Numbered from the stretch's first letter, positions 52,968-62,580 are shown. The stretch: 64,000 nucleotides of DNA from Kribbella sp. ALI-6-A (GCF_001984195.1 NZ_MTQN01000009.1:682001-746000); one strand, 5' to 3'. Notes: generated by a model not told the origin, from the letters alone. Numbers and translations are program-made.

Positions 52968-54152
52968 ATGCCGCTCGCTCTGCTCGCGCTGGCCATCGGC
53001 GCGTTCGGCATCGGCACCACGGAATTCGTCATCGCCGGGCTGCTGCCCGAGGTCGCCACCGAGTTCGCCGTCTCGATCCCGGCGGCCGGCTGGCTGATCA
53101 CCGGTTACGCGCTGAGTGTCGCCGTCGGCGCGCTGCCGATGACCGCACTCGGCAACCGGATGCGCCGCAAGCAGCTCCTGCTGTTGCTGATGGCAATCTT
53201 TATCGCCGGCAACGTGTTGTCCGCGGTCGCGCCGTCGTACGGCGTGATGATGGCCGGGCGGATCGTCACCGCGCTGTGCCACGGCGCGTTCTTCGGCGTC
53301 GGCGCGGTGGTCGCCTCCGACCTGGTCAAGCCGGAGAAGAAGGCCAGCGCGATCGCGCTGATGTTCACCGGCCTCACGGTCGCGAACGTGCTCGGCGTGC
53401 CGATGGGCACGTTCATCGGGCAGGGTCTCGGCTGGCGCGCGACGTTCTGGGTGGTCGCCGGGCTCGGCATCGTCGGGCTCATCGGGATCGCGGCGCTGGT
53501 CCCCGAGATCGCGCGTCCCGCGGGCGGCAACCTGCGCGCGGAGTTCGCGGTGTTCCGCAGCGTCAAGGTCTGGCTCGCGGTCGGAACCACGGTGCTCGGC
53601 TTCGGCGGCGTGTTCGCGTCGTTCACCTACGTCGCGCCGATGATGACCGAGGACGCCGGGCTGCCGGAGAGCGCGATCTCCTGGTTGCTGGTGCTGTTCG
53701 GCATCGGCATGGTGTTCGGCAATTTGCTCGGCGGACGCTTCGCCGACCGCGCGCTGATGCCGACGCTCTACACCTCGCTCGGCTCGCTCGCGCTCGTGCT
53801 CGTCGTCTTCGGGTTCACCGCGCACTGGGCGGTGCCGGCGATCATCACCCTGTTCTTGCTCGGGGGGTTTGCGTTCTCGACCACGCCGCCGCTGCAGCTG
53901 CGTACGCTGGCCAGCGCGTCGGCGGCGCCGACGGTCGCCTCGGCGGTCAACATCGGTGCTTTCAATCTCGGCAACGCGTTGGCGGCCTGGCTCGGCGGTC
54001 TGGTCATCGCGGCCGGCTACGGCTACGCGGCCACCAACTGGGCCGGCGCGGCGATGGCCGTGGGCGCGCTGGTACTCGCGCTGATCTCGGGTCGGCTGGA
54101 TCGGCGTGAGTCGTCCGCGGCGGCGGACACGGGGCTCGCGACCGTCGCCTAG
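52968..54152 (+). CDS. MFS drug/sugar exporter (DHA1 family)
   Basis: 394 aa, ATG 52968 after AGGAGG. Twelve hydrophobic helices. FGIGTTEFVIAGLLPEVA at the first helix and GRIVTALCHGAFFGVGAVVA near residues 90-110 are the signature of the AraJ/YdhP/chloramphenicol-exporter group; motif A is GNRMRRKQ. It probably exports toxic compounds or sugars by proton antiport; the substrate cannot be read from the sequence. Its stop overlaps that of the convergent kinase gene by 3 nt. Confidence 0.88.
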   Translation: MPLALLALAIGAFGIGTTEFVIAGLLPEVATEFAVSIPAAGWLITGYALSVAVGALPMTALGNRMRRKQLLLLLMAIFIAGNVLSAVAPSYGVMMAGRIVTALCHGAFFGVGAVVASDLVKPEKKASAIALMFTGLTVANVLGVPMGTFIGQGLGWRATFWVVAGLGIVGLIGIAALVPEIARPAGGNLRAEFAVFRSVKVWLAVGTTVLGFGGVFASFTYVAPMMTEDAGLPESAISWLLVLFGIGMVFGNLLGGRFADRALMPTLYTSLGSLALVLVVFGFTAHWAVPAIITLFLLGGFAFSTTPPLQLRTLASASAAPTVASAVNIGAFNLGNALAAWLGGLVIAAGYGYAATNWAGAAMAVGALVLALISGRLDRRESSAAADTGLATVA

Positions 54153-55003
54153 ATCCGCTGCTCGGCGAGGTCGACCCACGTGTCGACCTCGCCGGCCGGG
54201 AAGTGCCGGATCGCCCAGTCCACCATGCGCAGACTCATGTGCGCCCAGGATGCCCGCAGTACGTCGTACGGGAGTTCGTCGAGCAGCGCATCGAGTCGCG
54301 CGACCACGTCGTCCGGTCTCTGGACGCCGAACCGCAGCGTCACCAAGTCGAACCCCCGATGCCCGCGCCCCGCGCCGTCCCAGTCGATCACCCCGCTGAT
54401 CCGCCCGTCGGTCTGCAGCAGGTTGCCGGGATGGAAGTCGACGTGCAGCGCGTCGTCGCCCACGAGCACCTCCGCGTCGACCGCCGAGATCCGCCGCTCG
54501 AGGTCCGCCGTCCGCGCGCTGAACTCCCGCAGCGGCCCGTGCAGGCAGAAGCCCGGCCCGTCCTCGTGCAAGTACGTCGGCAACTGCTCGATGTCCGACC
54601 CTTTCAACCGGTCGGCCTGCAGGGCGTTCAGCTCGAGGATCTGATCGAGCAGGTCGAGGCTCAGCCGCTCGACGGTTGCCCCTGGCATCAACTCCTGCAC
54701 GGTCACCACCGCCGTACCGACCTGCACGGCCAACTCGGTCCGCGGCGCCGGGTATCCCTCAGCCCGCAACACCTCGACCACCGCCAGCGGTCCCCGCTCG
54801 AACTCCTCCAGCTGCACGCCGGGCCGCCACTTCAGCACCGATCGGCGCCCGTCCTCCCATCGCACGAACGCGGCCCCGACCTCACCGCCGCCGCACGGCC
54901 CCTCCACCACCAACCGAATCCCGGCCGTTTTGGCGATCTCCGCCGCGGCCCAGTCCGCATCCAGCCGCGCGACCCGCTGCCACACCCGCTCCTGTCCACC
55001 CAC
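54149..55003 (-). CDS. APH-fold phosphotransferase
   Basis: About 284 aa; start taken as GTG 55003, since the frame further upstream is not protein-like. It has a kinase-like fold: RRSVLKWRPG with the ATP-binding Lys, the catalytic loop HVDFHPGNLL and the metal-binding VIDWDGAG, followed by FDLVTLRFG. Members phosphorylate small molecules such as aminoglycosides or sugars. The target here is unknown and resistance should not be assumed. Confidence 0.82.
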   Translation of the reverse strand: MGGQERVWQRVARLDADWAAAEIAKTAGIRLVVEGPCGGGEVGAAFVRWEDGRRSVLKWRPGVQLEEFERGPLAVVEVLRAEGYPAPRTELAVQVGTAVVTVQELMPGATVERLSLDLLDQILELNALQADRLKGSDIEQLPTYLHEDGPGFCLHGPLREFSARTADLERRISAVDAEVLVGDDALHVDFHPGNLLQTDGRISGVIDWDGAGRGHRGFDLVTLRFGVQRPDDVVARLDALLDELPYDVLRASWAHMSLRMVDWAIRHFPAGEVDTWVDLAEQRI

Positions 55004-55111
55004 CCCCTGATCATCTCGTGGCGACCGCGGACAACAAACGGGGACCCCGGACAGCGAATAACCTGTCCGAGGTCCCACCGACTTGTCCGACGTGCCGCGG
55101 AGCGGAGCCGG

Positions 55112-56470
55112 CTAAAGCCGGATCGACTTCTTGTTCATGAACTCCTCGATGCCCGCGGGCCCCAGCTCGCGCCCCATCCCCGAGCGTTTGATCCCACCGA
55201 ACGGCAGGTCCGCCTGCGAACCACCCGCGCTGTTGAGGTAAACCATGCCCGCCTCGATCTGCCGGGCCACCCGGGTGTTGCGCTCCGGATCGGTGCCCCA
55301 GACGCTGGCCCCCAGTCCGAACGGCGAGTCGTTCGCGATCGCGATCGCCTCCTCCTCCGTCTCGGCCTTGAACACGAGGACCACCGGGCCGAAGATCTCG
55401 TCCCGGTACGCGTCCATCTCCGGCGTGACGTCGGTCAGCACGGTCGCCTCCAGGTAGGCGCCGGGCCCGATCCGGTGCCCGCCGGTACGCAGGGTCGCGC
55501 CCTGCTCGATCGCCTTCGCGACCTGAGCGGCTACCTCGTCCGCGGCCGAGACCGACGCCAGCGGCGGCAAGGTCGTCTTCGGATCGGCCGGGTCGCCGGC
55601 CACGTAGTACTCCGAAACCCGTTTGGTCAGCCGGTCGACGAACTCGTCGTACAGGTCGGCGAGCACGATCATCCGCTTCGGCGCGTTGCAGGACTGGCCG
55701 CAGTTGCGCATCCGGGCCGTCGCGGTCGCCTTGACGGTCTCGTCGAGGTCGTCGGTGTCCAGCACGATCAGCGGGTCGGACCCGCCGAGTTCGAGCACGG
55801 TCTTCTTCAGGTTCTTGCCGGCCTCGGCGGCCACCGAGATGCCGGCCTGCTCGCTGCCGGTCAGCGAGACGCCCTGGATCCGCGGGTCGGCGAGGATCCA
55901 CGGCACCTGCCGGCTGGACGCGAACACGTTCACATAGGCGTCGTCCGGTACGCCGGCGTCGTACAGGATCTGCTCGATCGCAACCGACGCCCGCGGGCAG
56001 ATCGACGCGTGCTTGAGCAGGATCGTGTTGCCGAGCACCAGGTTCGGCGCGACGAACCGGGCCACCTGGTAGACCGGGAAGTTCCACGGCATCACGCCGA
56101 GCAGCGCGCCGATCGGCTCCTTGGTGATCACCGCACGGCCGCCCTTGATCGTGATCGGCTCGTCGGCGACCAGGTCCGGGCCGTGCTCGGCGTAGTACCG
56201 GAAGATGTCGACCACGATGCCGACCTCGCCGCGGCCCTCGTTGATCCGTTTGCCCATCTCCAGCGTCATGATCGCCGCCAGTTCGTCGGCCCGCTCCGCG
56301 AACAGCTCCGCCGCCCGCGCGACGATCGCCGCCCGTTCGGCCACCGGCCGCCGCCGCCACGCCGAGAACCCGGCGTGCACCCGCCCGATCGCGGCCCGAA
56401 CCTGCTCGTCGCTGGCGTTCTCGATCTCCTCGACCAGTTCACCCGTCGCCGGGTCTGTGACTGAGTACAT
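55112..56470 (-). CDS. NAD(P)-dependent aldehyde dehydrogenase (succinate-semialdehyde type)
   Basis: 452 aa. The catalytic Cys is in [11 protein letters not shown] and the Glu in VLELGGSDP, with the cofactor loop SLTGSEQAG and PWNFP in the N-terminal part. [16 protein letters not shown] at the end is standard. It lacks the longer N-terminus of some relatives and fits the compact succinate-semialdehyde dehydrogenase group, which oxidises the GABA-derived aldehyde to succinate; the substrate is inferred. A perfect palindrome 65 nt upstream (56535) suggests GntR-type control. Confidence 0.87.
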   Translation of the reverse strand: MYSVTDPATGELVEEIENASDEQVRAAIGRVHAGFSAWRRRPVAERAAIVARAAELFAERADELAAIMTLEMGKRINEGRGEVGIVVDIFRYYAEHGPDLVADEPITIKGGRAVITKEPIGALLGVMPWNFPVYQVARFVAPNLVLGNTILLKHASICPRASVAIEQILYDAGVPDDAYVNVFASSRQVPWILADPRIQGVSLTGSEQAGISVAAEAGKNLKKTVLELGGSDPLIVLDTDDLDETVKATATARMRNCGQSCNAPKRMIVLADLYDEFVDRLTKRVSEYYVAGDPADPKTTLPPLASVSAADEVAAQVAKAIEQGATLRTGGHRIGPGAYLEATVLTDVTPEMDAYRDEIFGPVVLVFKAETEEEAIAIANDSPFGLGASVWGTDPERNTRVARQIEAGMVYLNSAGGSQADLPFGGIKRSGMGRELGPAGIEEFMNKKSIRL

Positions 56471-56534
56471 GGGGGACGAGTCCTCCGTTCTCTACGACAG
56501 TGCGCAAGAGCACAGGCTAACTGCTGCAGTACAT

Positions 56535-56546
56535 ACTGTATACAGT
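56535..56546. promoter_or_regulatory. GntR-type operator palindrome
   Basis: actgtatacagt is a perfect 12-bp palindrome containing TGTATACA, the core bound by many GntR/FadR-type regulators. It lies 65 nt before the aldehyde dehydrogenase start and 93 nt before the divergent Beta-family gene, so it could act on either. Confidence 0.6.
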
Positions 56547-56638
56547 CATCTCACCTCTCACGATCGTGTCGTCTGCAAGCCTGCGCCAACCCTCGTACCG
56601 TTGACGAAGGGTGACGGTGTGTGACAGGAGGCGACCAG

Positions 56639-57709
56639 ATGAACCGAGCGAGCGCCTTCCGGAGTCTTGTCGCGCTGCGGGCGAAAGGGGGCGAGTTCGC
56701 GGCTCTCGACGTCGTACCCGACGGCTTTCCGGTCCAGCCTCTGCTCTGCCTCGACTACGACCCGAACGTGTCGACCACGAACCTGCTGGACCGCGTCACC
56801 GACGTCACCCGACGACTGGCGGCCATGGACCGGCTGGTGATGCTTGATGCGACGGGGCTGAGCGCCGCACCGCAACTCGTGGGCGGAGCCGCGGGAATCC
56901 TCGGCGATCTCGCCGACCGGCTCAGCTTTCCACCGGATCTCTTCGAGTCCCCCGCGACCTTCATCCCGGTCGTGCGCCTCGATGCGACCGACGACCAGCT
57001 CGCACGGATCGGGCGACTCGCCGACGAGATGGGCACGGGGTACGCCGTCCGCCTTCGCCCGGCCGACCTGGGCACTGAGCCGCTGTCCGGACTGCTGCGC
57101 CGGCTGCCCGGATTTCTCGACCGCCTGCCCGGAGATCTCGACGTGGTCGACCTGATCCTCGACCTCGTCTACCTGCCGGCAGTCGATCAGCGGCTCGTCG
57201 AGACGACCGCAACCATCCTCGACGCCGTACGACGCTGGGGATCGTTCCGTTCGACCACGCTCCTCAGCGGCTCGGTGCCGAAGACACTCAACCAGACCGA
57301 CTTGTGGGAGCAACCTCGATACGAGGAACTGCTGTGGCGAGCAGTGGTCGACGCCGGTATGGACGACGTTCTGCTCGGGGACTACGGCGTGACCCATCCG
57401 GTGTTCGAGTCGGGTGGCTGGCCCAGCAAACACATCAGCGTCAAGTACACGTGCGCTGACCATTGGCTCTACCTGCGAGAGCGGATCCGCGAACCTGACG
57501 AGGAGAACTCGCGAACCCGCACTGTGCGCCTGGTCAGCCGGCACCTGGTCGCCTCGGGCAGCTTCGCCGGACCGGACTACTCGTGGGGTGATCGCCAGTT
57601 CGCCGAGGCTGCGAACGGCGCCGGCAGCGCGCTCGGCGCGACCACCAAACCGGTCGCCTTCGCAACCTCCCACCACCTCGCCTATCACGCGACGCGTGCC
57701 GCCGCCTGA
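56639..57709 (+). CDS. Beta-family protein (T4 beta-protein-like)
   Basis: 356 aa, ATG 56639, 7 nt after AGGAGG. It begins with a fold start of the type seen in Beta proteins (FRSLVALRAKGGEFAALDVV), followed by VQPLLCLDY. Later segments are FIPVVRLDATDDQL, TTLLSGSVPKTLN and VLLGDYGVTHPVFESGGWPS, with SRHLVASGSFAGPDYSWGDR at the end. The family is named after a phage T4 protein and is widespread in bacteria, often near mobile or defence genes; its biochemical role is not settled. It stands alone here. Confidence 0.7.
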   Translation: MNRASAFRSLVALRAKGGEFAALDVVPDGFPVQPLLCLDYDPNVSTTNLLDRVTDVTRRLAAMDRLVMLDATGLSAAPQLVGGAAGILGDLADRLSFPPDLFESPATFIPVVRLDATDDQLARIGRLADEMGTGYAVRLRPADLGTEPLSGLLRRLPGFLDRLPGDLDVVDLILDLVYLPAVDQRLVETTATILDAVRRWGSFRSTTLLSGSVPKTLNQTDLWEQPRYEELLWRAVVDAGMDDVLLGDYGVTHPVFESGGWPSKHISVKYTCADHWLYLRERIREPDEENSRTRTVRLVSRHLVASGSFAGPDYSWGDRQFAEAANGAGSALGATTKPVAFATSHHLAYHATRAAA

Positions 57710-57801
57710 CCCGTCACTGCCGCAAGACAGGGGAAAACCCTCGAATGACTCCTGTTCGGCGACGGCTTCGACTGGGCATGCTGTGGCGAGAAATCCCCGT
57801 C

Positions 57802-57818
57802 ACCCCGGCCTTCGGGGT
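57802..57818 (+). terminator. possible weak terminator
   Basis: accccg and cggggt form a 6-bp stem with a 5-nt loop, 93 nt after the Beta-family gene. No T-run follows, so termination is uncertain. Confidence 0.3.
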
Positions 57819-57851
57819 TACTTGCCGCCCATCGTCGATCGGATACCGCCC

Positions 57852-59984
57852 GTGCCCGACCAACGGAAGTCCCGTCTTGTCCTGCGGCTGGTGAGTGTGC
57901 TCGCCGCCGCGGCCATCGGTGGAGTCGCGCTCGCGGCTCCGGCGCCGGCCACCCTGGCCGACCGGCCCGACCCGGCCAACGCCTGGCAGTTCGACCACTG
58001 GCCGCAGCAGCAGCCGTGGCAGCAGGCTCAGCCGCAGCCGGCGGCGAACCGCCTGGCCGGTCCGGCCAGTGGCACCGGAGCGTTCGGTGCCCCCATCGAT
58101 CCGCAGAACTGGGAGAACCCGGATCACATGACGTGGTCCGACTACAAGAAGCCGCCCGGCACGAACTGGGCCGACCCGGCCGTGAAGGGCTCGACCCGCA
58201 CGTTCAAAGGTGCGCTGGTCCTGGTCGACTACCCGAACCAGCCGTTCGTGGTGACCCAGCCCAAGCACTCCACCCCGTTCGGCAACCCGAGCGCCGAGGC
58301 GAACGGCGTACCGCGGGACCAGGTCGCGCAGTTCTACCACGACTTCCTCAACAAGCCGGGCGCGCTCAACCGCGGCCACACCCTGCACGAGTACTGGATG
58401 GAGGACTCCGGCGGCCGGTACGGCGTGGAGCTCAGCGCGTTCGGCCCGTACCTGATGCCCGGCAAGTCGCACGAGTACGCCATGGAGTTCCAGGCCGACG
58501 TGGACTGTCCGGGCACCGACGACTGCACGCGCAACATCCGCGCCGACGGCCAGGCCGCGTGGGTCGCCGACCAGGGCCCGCAGGTCCCGGCCGGGTTCGA
58601 CTTCGTCTTCTTCCTCAGCGCCGGCCAGGACGAATCGTCCACCTGGCAGGAGTTCGGGATGATGAAGTTCCCGACCAGGGAGCAGGTCACCGAGGAGTTC
58701 GGCCCGCCGATCCCGGATCAGCGCAACTGGGCCGAGACCCGGTACGTCGAATGGACGTCCTGGGCAGCCGGCGCGTCCATCTGGCCGAACGCCGGCGGCG
58801 GGTCGTCGACCCAGGCGGAGAGCTCCGGCATGGGCGTCTTCGCGCACGAGTTCAGCCACATCCTGGGCATCGGCGACAACTACAACAACCCGTACGGCGA
58901 CCCGCCGCGGCGTGCGTACACCGGCATCTGGGAAATGCTCAGCCGCGGCAGCTTCAACGGCCCTGGCGGACCGCACAGCCGATGGATGATCCCGGCGACC
59001 GGCGGCGCCTCGATGGGCGCCCAGCACATGCTGCGCAACAAGATCAAGCTCAAGATGGTCGACGAGCAGAACGTGCTCCGGCTCAACCGGGAGGCCCTCG
59101 CGCAGTCCGGTGTCGTGGTCGCCGACGTGACCGCGCGGGTGGCGCAGCCGGGACCGAACGGCCTGTCCGGCATCAACATCACGCTCGGCGGCGGAGACCT
59201 CGCACCGCCCTGCAACATCGCCACCGACCCGCTGTGCGACGGCCGCGGTTACCAGAACTACACGCTCGAGGTCGTCGACCGGATGGGCACCGACTCGTTC
59301 ACCCCCGACTCCGGCGTCCTGCTGGCCAAGACCAAGGACCAGGACCGAGCGCCGTTCGAGTGGGTGATCGACGCCAACCCGCAGGACATCAACATGACCG
59401 ACTACGTGATGCCCGACGGCACCAAGGTGCCGATCACGATCGGCGACTACCGGCAGCTGTCCGACGCGCTGTTCCACGCCGGCACCAACTCCGGCAGCGA
59501 GTACGAGTACGTCGACCAGGCGAACCGGCTGCACTTCTACGTCACCAACGTGAAGCGCGACGCCAAGGGCATCCTGTCCTACACCGTCGCCGTCCGCTCG
59601 CTCGACGGCTCCGACCCGGCCCAGCGCGGCGTCCGGGTCCTGCCGACGGTCGGCCTGCCCGCCCGTGACGGGCTGGCGACCTGCAACTTCCCGCTCACCA
59701 ACACCGGCAAGGCCGCCGCTCCCGCCGGCCAGCACCCCGAGGACGTCAGCAAGTACCTGAACAGCGACGTCTACCGCCTCACCGCCAAGGTCGAGGGCCG
59801 CGGCTGGTCCGTCAACCTGCCCAACGCCCTCACCACCGCCAAGGCCGGCCAGCGCGTCACCGTCCCGGTCCAGGCCAAGCACGACACCGGCGCGGCAGCG
59901 ATCGGCCGCGTCACCCTGACCGCCACGTCCGAGTCCGACCCGACCAAGAAGTCCACGACCAGATGCGTGGCGGTCGCTCGCTAG
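57852..59984 (+). CDS. secreted M6-family metalloprotease (immune inhibitor A-like)
   Basis: 710 aa from GTG 57852. A signal peptide (LVLRLVSVLAAAAIGGVALA) ends in AAPAPA and is followed by a Gln/Pro-rich stretch. The zinc motif HEFSH is in GVFAHEFSHILGIGDNYNNP at about residues 334-352, with WEMLSRGSFNGPGG following, as in M6 proteases. The C-terminal ~150 residues are beta-rich (VTVPVQAKHDTGAAAIGRVT), probably a sorting or binding module. It digests proteins outside the cell. Its own terminator follows at 59997. Confidence 0.88.
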   Translation: MPDQRKSRLVLRLVSVLAAAAIGGVALAAPAPATLADRPDPANAWQFDHWPQQQPWQQAQPQPAANRLAGPASGTGAFGAPIDPQNWENPDHMTWSDYKKPPGTNWADPAVKGSTRTFKGALVLVDYPNQPFVVTQPKHSTPFGNPSAEANGVPRDQVAQFYHDFLNKPGALNRGHTLHEYWMEDSGGRYGVELSAFGPYLMPGKSHEYAMEFQADVDCPGTDDCTRNIRADGQAAWVADQGPQVPAGFDFVFFLSAGQDESSTWQEFGMMKFPTREQVTEEFGPPIPDQRNWAETRYVEWTSWAAGASIWPNAGGGSSTQAESSGMGVFAHEFSHILGIGDNYNNPYGDPPRRAYTGIWEMLSRGSFNGPGGPHSRWMIPATGGASMGAQHMLRNKIKLKMVDEQNVLRLNREALAQSGVVVADVTARVAQPGPNGLSGINITLGGGDLAPPCNIATDPLCDGRGYQNYTLEVVDRMGTDSFTPDSGVLLAKTKDQDRAPFEWVIDANPQDINMTDYVMPDGTKVPITIGDYRQLSDALFHAGTNSGSEYEYVDQANRLHFYVTNVKRDAKGILSYTVAVRSLDGSDPAQRGVRVLPTVGLPARDGLATCNFPLTNTGKAAAPAGQHPEDVSKYLNSDVYRLTAKVEGRGWSVNLPNALTTAKAGQRVTVPVQAKHDTGAAAIGRVTLTATSESDPTKKSTTRCVAVAR

Positions 59985-59996
59985 TTCTCTCCTTTG

Positions 59997-60027
59997 CCGG
60001 GTGGGGGCCATTGGGGTCCCCACCCGG
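59997..60027 (+). terminator. terminator of the protease gene
   Basis: ccgggtgggg and ccccacccgg form a perfect 10-bp stem with an 11-nt loop, followed by ttcttctct. It starts 13 nt after the stop codon. Confidence 0.8.
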
Positions 60028-60045
60028 TTCTTCTCTGCCGTCGGC

Positions 60046-60110
60046 TGTAAAGAATCTTTGACACGATGTCCGTTGTGCTTTACCTTCGAGAGTGTCAAAG
60101 ATGTTTTACA
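60046..60110. promoter_or_regulatory. long inverted-repeat operator of the regulator operon
   Basis: tgtaaagaatctttgacac (60046-60064) and gtgtcaaagatgttttaca (60092-60110) are inverted copies that differ at two or three central positions. The left arm contains the -35 box of the promoter at 60058 and the right arm follows its -10 box, so a protein bound to both would cover the promoter. The small HTH regulator encoded 437 nt downstream is the obvious candidate for autorepression. Confidence 0.75.
60058..60086 (+). promoter_or_regulatory. promoter of the membrane protein-regulator-reductase operon
   Basis: -35 TTGACA (60058-60063), 17-nt spacer, -10 TACCTT (60081-60086). The start codon at 60125 is 39 nt downstream. 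Confidence 0.68.
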
Positions 60111-60124
60111 CAGGGGGTGGGATC

Positions 60125-60550
60125 GTGGCGTTCCAGGAGAAGCGGGCTTGGGTGTTCCTGAGCGTGTCCGTGGTGGGCTATCTGGTGTACCTGGTGGTCG
60201 TGCTGCGCCGGGTGGACGGCGATTGGGGTGACACGCCGTACGTCGCGGTGATGCTGTGGTCGATCGGCGCCGCGATCGTGGCGGCGATCGTGGTCGAGAT
60301 GGTGGTCGCCGGGGCCGGCGCCAAGGAGGACGGCCTGCAGAAGGATCAGCGGGATCTGGAGATCGCGCGGTTCGGGGAGCAGGTGGGGCAGTCGTTCGTG
60401 GTGATCGGTGGGGTCACCGCGATGGGGCTGGCGATGCTGGAGGTGGACCACTTCTGGATCGCGAACGCGGTGTACCTGGCGTTTTTCCTGTCCGCGGTGC
60501 TCGGGTCCGTGGCGCGGATCGTCGCGTACCGGCGGGGGCTGCCGTGGTGA
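60125..60550 (+). CDS. small four-helix membrane protein
   Basis: 141 aa from GTG 60125 after GGGGGTGGG; an ATG at 60098 is inside the operator arm and less likely. Four hydrophobic helices at about residues 9-27, 38-60, 85-102 and 110-130 (VGQSFVVIGGVTAMGLAMLE). No family name recalled, but small membrane proteins next to a one-domain HTH regulator are a recurring actinobacterial pair. Its TGA overlaps the regulator's GTG. Confidence 0.8.
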   Translation: MAFQEKRAWVFLSVSVVGYLVYLVVVLRRVDGDWGDTPYVAVMLWSIGAAIVAAIVVEMVVAGAGAKEDGLQKDQRDLEIARFGEQVGQSFVVIGGVTAMGLAMLEVDHFWIANAVYLAFFLSAVLGSVARIVAYRRGLPW

Positions 60551-60771
60551 AGCCGACGCGGGTGACGAACGCCATCCGGGCGTTGCGGTTCGCCCACGAC
60601 GAGATGACTCAGGCCGAGCTGGCGCGGCGGATCGGGGTGACGCGGCAGACGGTGATCGCGATCGAGCAGGGGCGGTACTCGCCGTCGCTGGAGCTCGCGT
60701 TCCAGATCGCGCACGTTTTCGGCGTACCGCTCGAGGACGTTTTTCAGTATCCAGGGGAGGAATCATCATGA
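60547..60771 (+). CDS. small XRE-type HTH regulator
   Basis: 74 aa, GTG 60547 overlapping the previous stop. It is almost only a helix-turn-helix: TQAELARRIGVTRQTVIAIE, then QGRYSPSLELAFQIAHVFGV and ends FQYPGEESS. Close in pattern to the short YgzD/SinR-like regulators that carry no sensor domain. Its stop overlaps the next ATG (ATGA). Probable repressor of its own operon through the inverted repeat at 60046. Confidence 0.9.
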   Translation: MKPTRVTNAIRALRFAHDEMTQAELARRIGVTRQTVIAIEQGRYSPSLELAFQIAHVFGVPLEDVFQYPGEESS

Positions 60772-61721
60772 GAGCAGTTGTGCAGGATCGGTACGGACCG
60801 CCGGAGGTGCTGCGGGTGGCCGAGCTCGAGCCGCCCGTTGCTGGGGGCAACCAAGTGTTGGTCCGCGTGCGGGCGGCGGGCGTCGATCAGGGGACGTGGC
60901 ATCTGATGGCGGGGCAACCGCGCATCGTCCGGCTGGGATTCGGACTGCGCCGGCCGAAGGTGCCGGTCAGCGGGCGGGACGTCGCCGGCGTGGTCGAGGC
61001 GGTCGGCGCCGGGGTCACGTCGTTGCGTGTCGGTGACGAAGTGTTCGGAACGTGCGAGACAGGTTCCTTCGCCGAGTACGCCGTGGGCCGCGTCAGCCGG
61101 TTGACGCGCAAACCGGCCAACCTCACCTTCGAGCAGGCGGCCGCGGTCCCGATCTCGGCCGGTACGGCGCTGCAGGGCCTTCGCGGGATCCAGCCGGGAG
61201 AGCGCGTTCTCGTGCTCGGCGCGGCCGGCGGCGTCGGCTCGTACGCCGTCCAGCTGGCCAAAGCGTTCGGCGCTCACGTCACCGGCGTCTGCAGTACGCC
61301 GAAGCTCGACCTGGTCCGGGAACTGGGCGCCGACGAGGCGCTCGACTACACCCGCGACGAGCTGCCGACGGCGGCGTACGACTTCATCCTGGACACCGGC
61401 GGGAACCGCTCTCTGCGTTCTCTGCGGCGTGCCCTGAAACCCAAGGGCCGCGTGGTGATCATCGGCAGCGAAACCAGCGGACCGCTCGGCGGAATGAGCC
61501 GGATCCTGCGCGCGGCGTTGATCTCACCGTTCATCGGCCAGCAACTCCGCGGCCTGATCAGCTCGGAACGCGCCGAGGACTACGCCGAACTCCGCGACCT
61601 GATCGAGGCCGGCCAGGTCACGCCCGCGATCGACCGGACCTACCCGCTCGAAGAGGCCGCCGCCGCGATCCACCACCTCCGCGACGGGCATCCGCGGGGA
61701 AAGCTCGTCATCACCATCTGA
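60768..61721 (+). CDS. medium-chain dehydrogenase, quinone-reductase-like
   Basis: 317 aa, ATG 60768 overlapping the regulator stop. It has the GroES-like N-terminus (VLVRVRAAGVDQGTWHLMAG; SGRDVAGVVEAVGAGVTSLR) and an NADPH-binding VLGAAGGVGSYAVQLAKAFG at about residues 145-165. No structural or catalytic zinc Cys cluster, so it is a zinc-free quinone or enone reductase type. Being coupled to a repressor, it is probably induced by an electrophile or oxidant, but the inducer is unknown. Its end overlaps the convergent kinase gene by 11 nt. Confidence 0.87.
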   Translation: MRAVVQDRYGPPEVLRVAELEPPVAGGNQVLVRVRAAGVDQGTWHLMAGQPRIVRLGFGLRRPKVPVSGRDVAGVVEAVGAGVTSLRVGDEVFGTCETGSFAEYAVGRVSRLTRKPANLTFEQAAAVPISAGTALQGLRGIQPGERVLVLGAAGGVGSYAVQLAKAFGAHVTGVCSTPKLDLVRELGADEALDYTRDELPTAAYDFILDTGGNRSLRSLRRALKPKGRVVIIGSETSGPLGGMSRILRAALISPFIGQQLRGLISSERAEDYAELRDLIEAGQVTPAIDRTYPLEEAAAAIHHLRDGHPRGKLVITI

Positions 61722-62580
61722 TGACGTCGGCGACCTGCAGCAACCGCTCCCCGCGGCCACGCAGGTCGTCGTACGACGTGAGCCCGGCTCGATGCCTCCC
61801 GGCCCAGTGCACGAAACTCGTTGCCTCGCGCACGACCTGCAGCCACGGCAGCGCCGCGATCTCGCCGTCGCTCAGCGGCAACCACTCGAAGTACCCCCGC
61901 CGGAACGCGTCGCTGACCGGCCAGGGCTTGGGTGTCGACCACTCGTCGGAGTCGAAGCTCCACAGTCCGGTCTCGAGATCCATCGCCCGGTACCCCGGGC
62001 CGGCGAACTCGAAGTCCAGGATCGCGGTGACGCGATCTCCCACGACCAGTACGTTGCCCGCAGCGAAGTCGCCGTGGATCAGCTGCACCGGCAGATCATC
62101 TCGCGGCCGGATCCGGGCCAGCACCTCGCCGACTGCCGGTACCTCCTCCATCAGTTCCATCGGACTGGGCACCAAGGGATGCACCTGCGTCAGGTCGCCG
62201 TTCCACACCTTCCGCACCGGCAATCCCTCCAAGCCCGCCAGCGCGACATCCAACTCCCCCAGCGCTCGCCCGCAAGCTTCCGCCTGCCGCGCATCCGACC
62301 GCGACGGATGCTCCCCCACGATCCGCCGGCACAGACTCGCCACGCCGTCGCCGTACGGCACCCAGGTCCGGCCGTCCCGCGTCACCACCGGCTCCGGTAC
62401 GGCGAACGACAAGTCCCCCAGCGCCCGCAGGACGGCGTGCTCGTAGTCCGGCAGCCCCGAGTTCAAGTGCACCCGGAGCACGAACTCGTCGTTCACGAAG
62501 TAACTCGTGTTGTTCGTCCCCACCCCCACCGGCCGCACGACGGCATCCGCCAGCCCCCACGCCTTCAGCACGTCGTCCAT
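61711..62580 (-). CDS. APH-fold kinase (homoserine kinase II/aminoglycoside phosphotransferase superfamily)
   Basis: 289 aa from ATG 62580, 8 nt after GGAGG. N-lobe with TNNTSYFVNDEFVLRVHLNS, catalytic loop LIHGDFAAGNVLVVGD, metal-binding ILDFEFAGPGYRAMDLETGL. The substrate cannot be deduced. It is not related in detail to the other kinase at 54.1 kb beyond the fold. Confidence 0.82.
   Translation of the reverse strand: MDDVLKAWGLADAVVRPVGVGTNNTSYFVNDEFVLRVHLNSGLPDYEHAVLRALGDLSFAVPEPVVTRDGRTWVPYGDGVASLCRRIVGEHPSRSDARQAEACGRALGELDVALAGLEGLPVRKVWNGDLTQVHPLVPSPMELMEEVPAVGEVLARIRPRDDLPVQLIHGDFAAGNVLVVGDRVTAILDFEFAGPGYRAMDLETGLWSFDSDEWSTPKPWPVSDAFRRGYFEWLPLSDGEIAALPWLQVVREATSFVHWAGRHRAGLTSYDDLRGRGERLLQVADVIRW

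Noticed and set aside
52953..54179. Minus-strand frame of 408 codons over the MFS gene
   Set aside because: Its composition is almost all Arg, Glu, Asp and His, the mirror of a membrane protein gene; no start signal.
57714..60098. A 794-codon open frame on the minus strand
   Set aside because: It is the shadow of the M6 protease gene, whose zinc motif and signal peptide are clear.
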